Shown here in pieces: positions 57,409 through 60,154 of a DNA stretch of 60,154 nt. Within the stretch, counting starts at the first letter, position 1. Every line of letters begins with the position of its first letter. The notes under the pieces are model-generated. The model was not told where the DNA came from and ran no database searches. It worked only from the letters and a program-made list of their open reading frames with translations. The stretch spans positions 1-60,154 of the forward strand of contig NZ_JALGRP010000013.1 in assembly GCF_022815605.1 (NCBI RefSeq), in the 5' to 3' direction. The stretch comes from Microbacterium sp. VKM Ac-2923 (GTDB lineage Bacteria > Actinomycetota > Actinomycetes > Actinomycetales > Microbacteriaceae). A program made the translations under genes and the position numbers.

Positions 57409-58167
57409 GTAGCCGAAGCGCTGCTGTGCGGGCCCACCTCGTTGCCGGACGGTGGAGCAGCCGACCCGCCTCAAGGCGTTCGACCCGGCTCGGGTGCTTA
57501 AGCCCCACGGGACCCGGGTGTCTTCACTGGGCCGGCTACTAGGTCTTGAACCTTGGCATTCGGCTTGGCGGCCCTTGGCAACCTTGTCCGCGAAGCTCCT
57601 CGGCCGCCGGGCGCGTTGAGCTCACGTGATGCCGCCGTGGCGCGCTATCAAACCCAGCTGATACCCCTTGCACCTTGCGGCGGGACCCCCCTTGGGGTGC
57701 CCGGCGGGATGTGCCGCAGGGTAGGGGTCATGCTCATCAGCCTTCGTCACCTGCTCACCGTCATCGGCCGCGCCCTCGCGGCGGACTGTATCCGTAGGGG
57801 CTGAAGCGGCGGAGGGCGCTCCTCGGCCCCATGTCCATAAGGTTGGCGTGCTCGTGTCGGGCGTCGCGGTCCACCCGTGGGATAAGCAACGGTCGGCGGA
57901 TTCGGAAGCTGGCACCTCGTCGACCCCCAGCGTCGTAGCCACCTCCGCTGCGCGCCCGGTGCAGGACGGTCGCTTCAACGCGCATGCCGTCGGACGCAGG
58001 GAGTGCTGGACGAACAGTCGAATCGGTGTCGGCGGTGGGGCGAGGTTGGCCGGCGGGGTCGGTGCGGGCCGTGACTGTTGCGGGGTGAAAGCGATGCGGT
58101 TCCCGACGCGACCCGGACGTGCGCACAACGGCGCCGGATCCGGGACGGTGGTGCGCGCTCGGGCAGG
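57409..58167. other. Gene-free stretch at the right edge of the island
   Basis: About 760 bases. Frames here are proline/arginine/serine-rich or lack coding bias, and I found no domain. The base composition returns to high GC. It probably consists of rearranged remnants between the RT gene and the exonuclease fragment. Confidence 0.5.
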
Positions 58168-58340
58168 ATGACTTCGGGGTGCCGCGGAGGGCATCAGGAA
58201 CGTGGGGGCTGGTGGGACTGGCTATTCGCGGGCAAGAAGAAGGCCGAGCGCAGGGATGTCCCGGCCGCCCCGCACCGCTCCCCTCGACGGGTCCCGCCGT
58301 TCTTCGCCATCGTGGACCTCGAGACCACAGGCCTCACCCC
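58168..58340 (+). pseudogene. Remnant of a DEDDh exonuclease gene
   Basis: The frame reads G-G-W-W-D-W-L-F-A-G-K-K-K, then P-P-F-F-A-I-V-D-L-E-T-T-G-L-T-P-K-T. The V-D-x-E-T-T-G block is exonuclease motif I (DnaQ/polymerase III epsilon family), carrying the first two acidic residues. The sequence then loses all similarity: motifs II and III are absent. It is a 5' fragment of a gene, probably cut by recombination. Confidence 0.6.
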
Positions 58341-58414
58341 GAAAACGCCTCCGCCGGCGGTGCGCAGGGAGAGGGCGCTCCCTGGCGGACACACTCAGCT
58401 GAGACCATACGTCC

Positions 58415-59182
58415 ATGACGGAACAGCGGCGGGTCGACTCGGGGCTATTGCGCGCCCTGCGCACGCGTGCGGGTCTAAGGCAATCAGACGTAGCATTCAT
58501 CCTCGGAGTGAGCCGCTCGACGGTGGCAAACATGGAGGCGGGCCGACAGGCGGTTTCCCCTCAGCAGGCCCAAGCGCTCTCTCGCGCACTGCCCGAATGG
58601 GCTGCTTCCGCCATTCACGCGGGTGGAGACCTGAGCCCAGATATTGAGAATGCCAGCATCGCGGTCGAAGACCTCACGATCACCTACGTTTTCGAGGCCT
58701 CCCGGTCTCCGAGCGAAATTATTCAGGTCCGACGGGTGCGCGCACGCAGGGAAGGGGTCAGCCAGTATTCGCTCGGGCTGACCCGGTCCGACGCCAAGAC
58801 ATTCAGCACAGAGACGAAGATGCTGTGGGGTGGAGTGCTCGACGTGGTTGAAAACCCTGCGAGCAACCAGCGTGTCGATATCGTCGACTTTGGGCGGGGC
58901 TTGCGCCGTGGCGAGGTGCACGAGTTCGCAATGCGCTCTTGGGTCGAACATGACGCCGAGCCTGATACGGAGATCTGGCTCGCTGTGACAATACCCACGC
59001 GTCGCGCTGCAATCCATCTAGCCTTCCACGGCGCGATTGGCGCGCGACGCGCATGGTCGTTCGTCGCCCATGACCCCGAATCTCCGTGCGTGGCCTTGCC
59101 GATAGGACCGGACTCGGCGGTGACCCTGCTGATCGACCAGCCGATCCCTTACCAGACGTACGCCTTGGCCTGGGAGTGGTGA
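58415..59182 (+). CDS. XRE-type helix-turn-helix protein with a C-terminal effector-like domain
   Basis: A 255-residue protein. The N-terminal HTH covers about residues 8-62 (L-R-T-R-A-G-L-R-Q-S-D-V-A-F-I-L-G-V-S-R and S-T-V-A-N-M-E-A-G-R-Q). The rest is strand-rich (I-T-Y-V-F-E, I-W-L-A-V-T-I-P, S-F-V-A-H-D) with no motif I recognise. It may be a transcription factor with a ligand-binding domain. ATG 58415 follows the exonuclease remnant by about 75 bases. Codon use is mixed, like accessory genes. Confidence 0.75.
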   Translation: MTEQRRVDSGLLRALRTRAGLRQSDVAFILGVSRSTVANMEAGRQAVSPQQAQALSRALPEWAASAIHAGGDLSPDIENASIAVEDLTITYVFEASRSPSEIIQVRRVRARREGVSQYSLGLTRSDAKTFSTETKMLWGGVLDVVENPASNQRVDIVDFGRGLRRGEVHEFAMRSWVEHDAEPDTEIWLAVTIPTRRAAIHLAFHGAIGARRAWSFVAHDPESPCVALPIGPDSAVTLLIDQPIPYQTYALAWEW

Positions 59183-59426
59183 AAAGCCGATCAGTCGACC
59201 TCTCACCGTACATACGCCCTGGTTCAGGAGCGGTGACCGCAGCCGAGGGTCGCTAACAGAGTGGGAACGAACCCATTGTGTCGTGTGTTGGCGGCTCGAG
59301 TGGCGTAGTTCGCGTCCGGGTCGATAGCGTTCGTTTTGAGGCCCATCTGTGCATCTGCGGGTCACGTGTTGAGATGTGCGGGTGGCCGTTCGCGCGACCC
59401 GCCGCACCGGTTCCGGGGGGAATGTC

Positions 59427-60154
59427 GTGCATAGGCCGTACAAGAGGCGTCGCTTTTGGCAATGGAACGTAGCGACTGTGGCGGTCGTCGCAATGACGCT
59501 CGGGATCGGCGTCCCTGCGTACGCGGCATCGAACTTCATTGCGGCCCCAACTCCCATAGTGACTGGTGCGGCGGCAGTGGGACAGACCCTCACTGCCGAG
59601 GCAGGGGCGTGGGCGCCTGCGCCCGACACACTTTCCTATCAGTGGAACCGCAGCGGAACCGCGATCAGCGGAGCAACCGCGAGAACCTATGGGGTGGTGT
59701 CGAGAGATGCGGGTAAGTCCCTGACGGTATCCGTGACGGCGAAGAAAGCCAACTTCACCACTTCGGGCAAGACAAGCGCGTCCTTCGCTGTGGGTAGCGC
59801 CTTCACGACGGCTCCGACTCCGACGATTTCCGGTACTGCTGCCGTTGGTTCCACGCTCACCGCGGGGACGGGCGCATGGTCGCCCGTCCCGGACGCTTAC
59901 GCATTCCAGTGGAGCCGGAACGGTTCCCCGATTGCTGGTGCGACCGCGAAGACATATGTCGTGGTCGCGGCGGATGCGGGCGCGACGCTGAGTTTGACGG
60001 TGACCGCCACGAAGTCGGGTTACGCCACCACCGCCAAGACCAGCGCCGGAACGGCGATTCCTGCGGCTGTGAAACCGTTCACGACGGCTCCGACTCCGAC
60101 GATTTCCGGTACTGCTGCCGTTGGTTCCACGCTCACCGCGGGGACGGGCGCATG
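59427..60154 (+). CDS. Secreted repeat protein, 5' part (runs off the window)
   Basis: The frame starts at GTG 59427, seven bases after a GGGGGGAA ribosome site, and is still open at the window end. A signal peptide follows: basic R-P-Y-K-R-R-R, hydrophobic core V-A-T-V-A-V-V-A-M, cleavage likely after V-P-A-Y-A. Then come Ig-like repeats of about 92 residues: A-P-T-P-x-[IV]-[ST]-G, Y-Q-W-x-R-x-G-x-x-I-x-G-A-T, then a D-x-G-x-x-L block and an A-x-K-T-S end. Two repeats are complete and a third begins. Such modules occur in surface or wall-associated proteins. The upstream 244 bases hold no other gene. Confidence 0.85.
   Translation, partial: MHRPYKRRRFWQWNVATVAVVAMTLGIGVPAYAASNFIAAPTPIVTGAAAVGQTLTAEAGAWAPAPDTLSYQWNRSGTAISGATARTYGVVSRDAGKSLTVSVTAKKANFTTSGKTSASFAVGSAFTTAPTPTISGTAAVGSTLTAGTGAWSPVPDAYAFQWSRNGSPIAGATAKTYVVVAADAGATLSLTVTATKSGYATTAKTSAGTAIPAAVKPFTTAPTPTISGTAAVGSTLTAGTGA
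59802..60154 (+). repeat. Perfect 77-base direct repeats, 276-base period
   Basis: Bases 59802-59878 recur without a single change at 60078-60154, the last base of the window. The period, 276 bases, equals 92 codons, one protein repeat. The rest of the unit differs. The identity is confined to the first 77 bases seen of each module and points to recent duplication or gene conversion. Confidence 0.93.

Noticed and set aside
57622..58194. Minus-strand frame of 190 codons at the island edge
   Set aside because: Proline/threonine/alanine-rich, no domain, no promoter or ribosome site; best treated as non-coding.

Overview
The window is chromosomal DNA of a high-GC actinobacterium, most likely a Microbacterium or close relative (Microbacteriaceae). 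The evidence is strong G/C bias at third codon positions, many GTG starts, constant recurrence of GGATGCC/GGCATCC inside genes, actinobacterial regulator and operon types, and many starts that lie 6-7 bases after a TANNNT hexamer, the pattern of leaderless transcripts. No rRNA, tRNA or CRISPR array was recognised.

Positions 1-47,400 are ordinary chromosome. In order: the last codons of what looks like an IS30-type transposase; a DoxX-like membrane protein; an omega-amino-acid catabolic set (class III aminotransferase, PucR regulator, CoA-acylating semialdehyde dehydrogenase); a condensation-like acyltransferase; a zinc block (Zur-type box, znuA-znuC-znuB, zur, a YraQ/YcgR permease with its TIGR03943/YcgQ partner, and an exported propeller-like protein) followed by a DNA glycosylase; an rpmB-rpmG-rpsN operon of zinc-independent ribosomal proteins with a folded leader; a LuxR regulator; HU; a CopD-CtaG fusion; a MerR/thioredoxin-reductase-like pair around a perfect palindrome; a PIF1-like helicase; an iron-box-controlled heme oxygenase; an inactive-looking beta-lactamase-fold lipoprotein; an EamA exporter; CorA; and an asparagine-type permease. 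From 30.6 to 40.8 kb lies the protocatechuate branch of the beta-ketoadipate pathway: pcaHG, pcaB, pcaD, pcaC and an IclR regulator, then a MarR/flavin monooxygenase pair, then pcaIJF. This would convert protocatechuate to succinyl-CoA and acetyl-CoA. Small accessory genes follow: SnoaL-like, a BLUF photoreceptor with an unknown partner, hydrolases and membrane proteins.

A strong bidirectional terminator at 47.36-47.40 kb marks the left edge of an island of about 10 kb (47.4-57.4 kb) with lower GC and relaxed codon use. Its leftward arm holds a GNAT protein and a three-piece, apparently broken AVAST-type (Avs-like) gene: an Mrr-like nuclease, a STAND NTPase, and a sensor C-terminus cut off by one in-frame TAG. 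Its rightward arm holds a 792-aa protein with a zinc ribbon and a putative PD-(D/E)XK nuclease domain, a 126-aa unknown protein, and a reverse transcriptase of the Abi/UG (defence) type whose start overlaps the small gene. The arms diverge from one short promoter region. The rightward arm is the best candidate for an undescribed system. After the island come a stretch with no supportable gene, a DEDDh exonuclease remnant, an XRE-type protein, and the start of a secreted repeat protein that runs off the window with perfectly duplicated DNA between its repeats.
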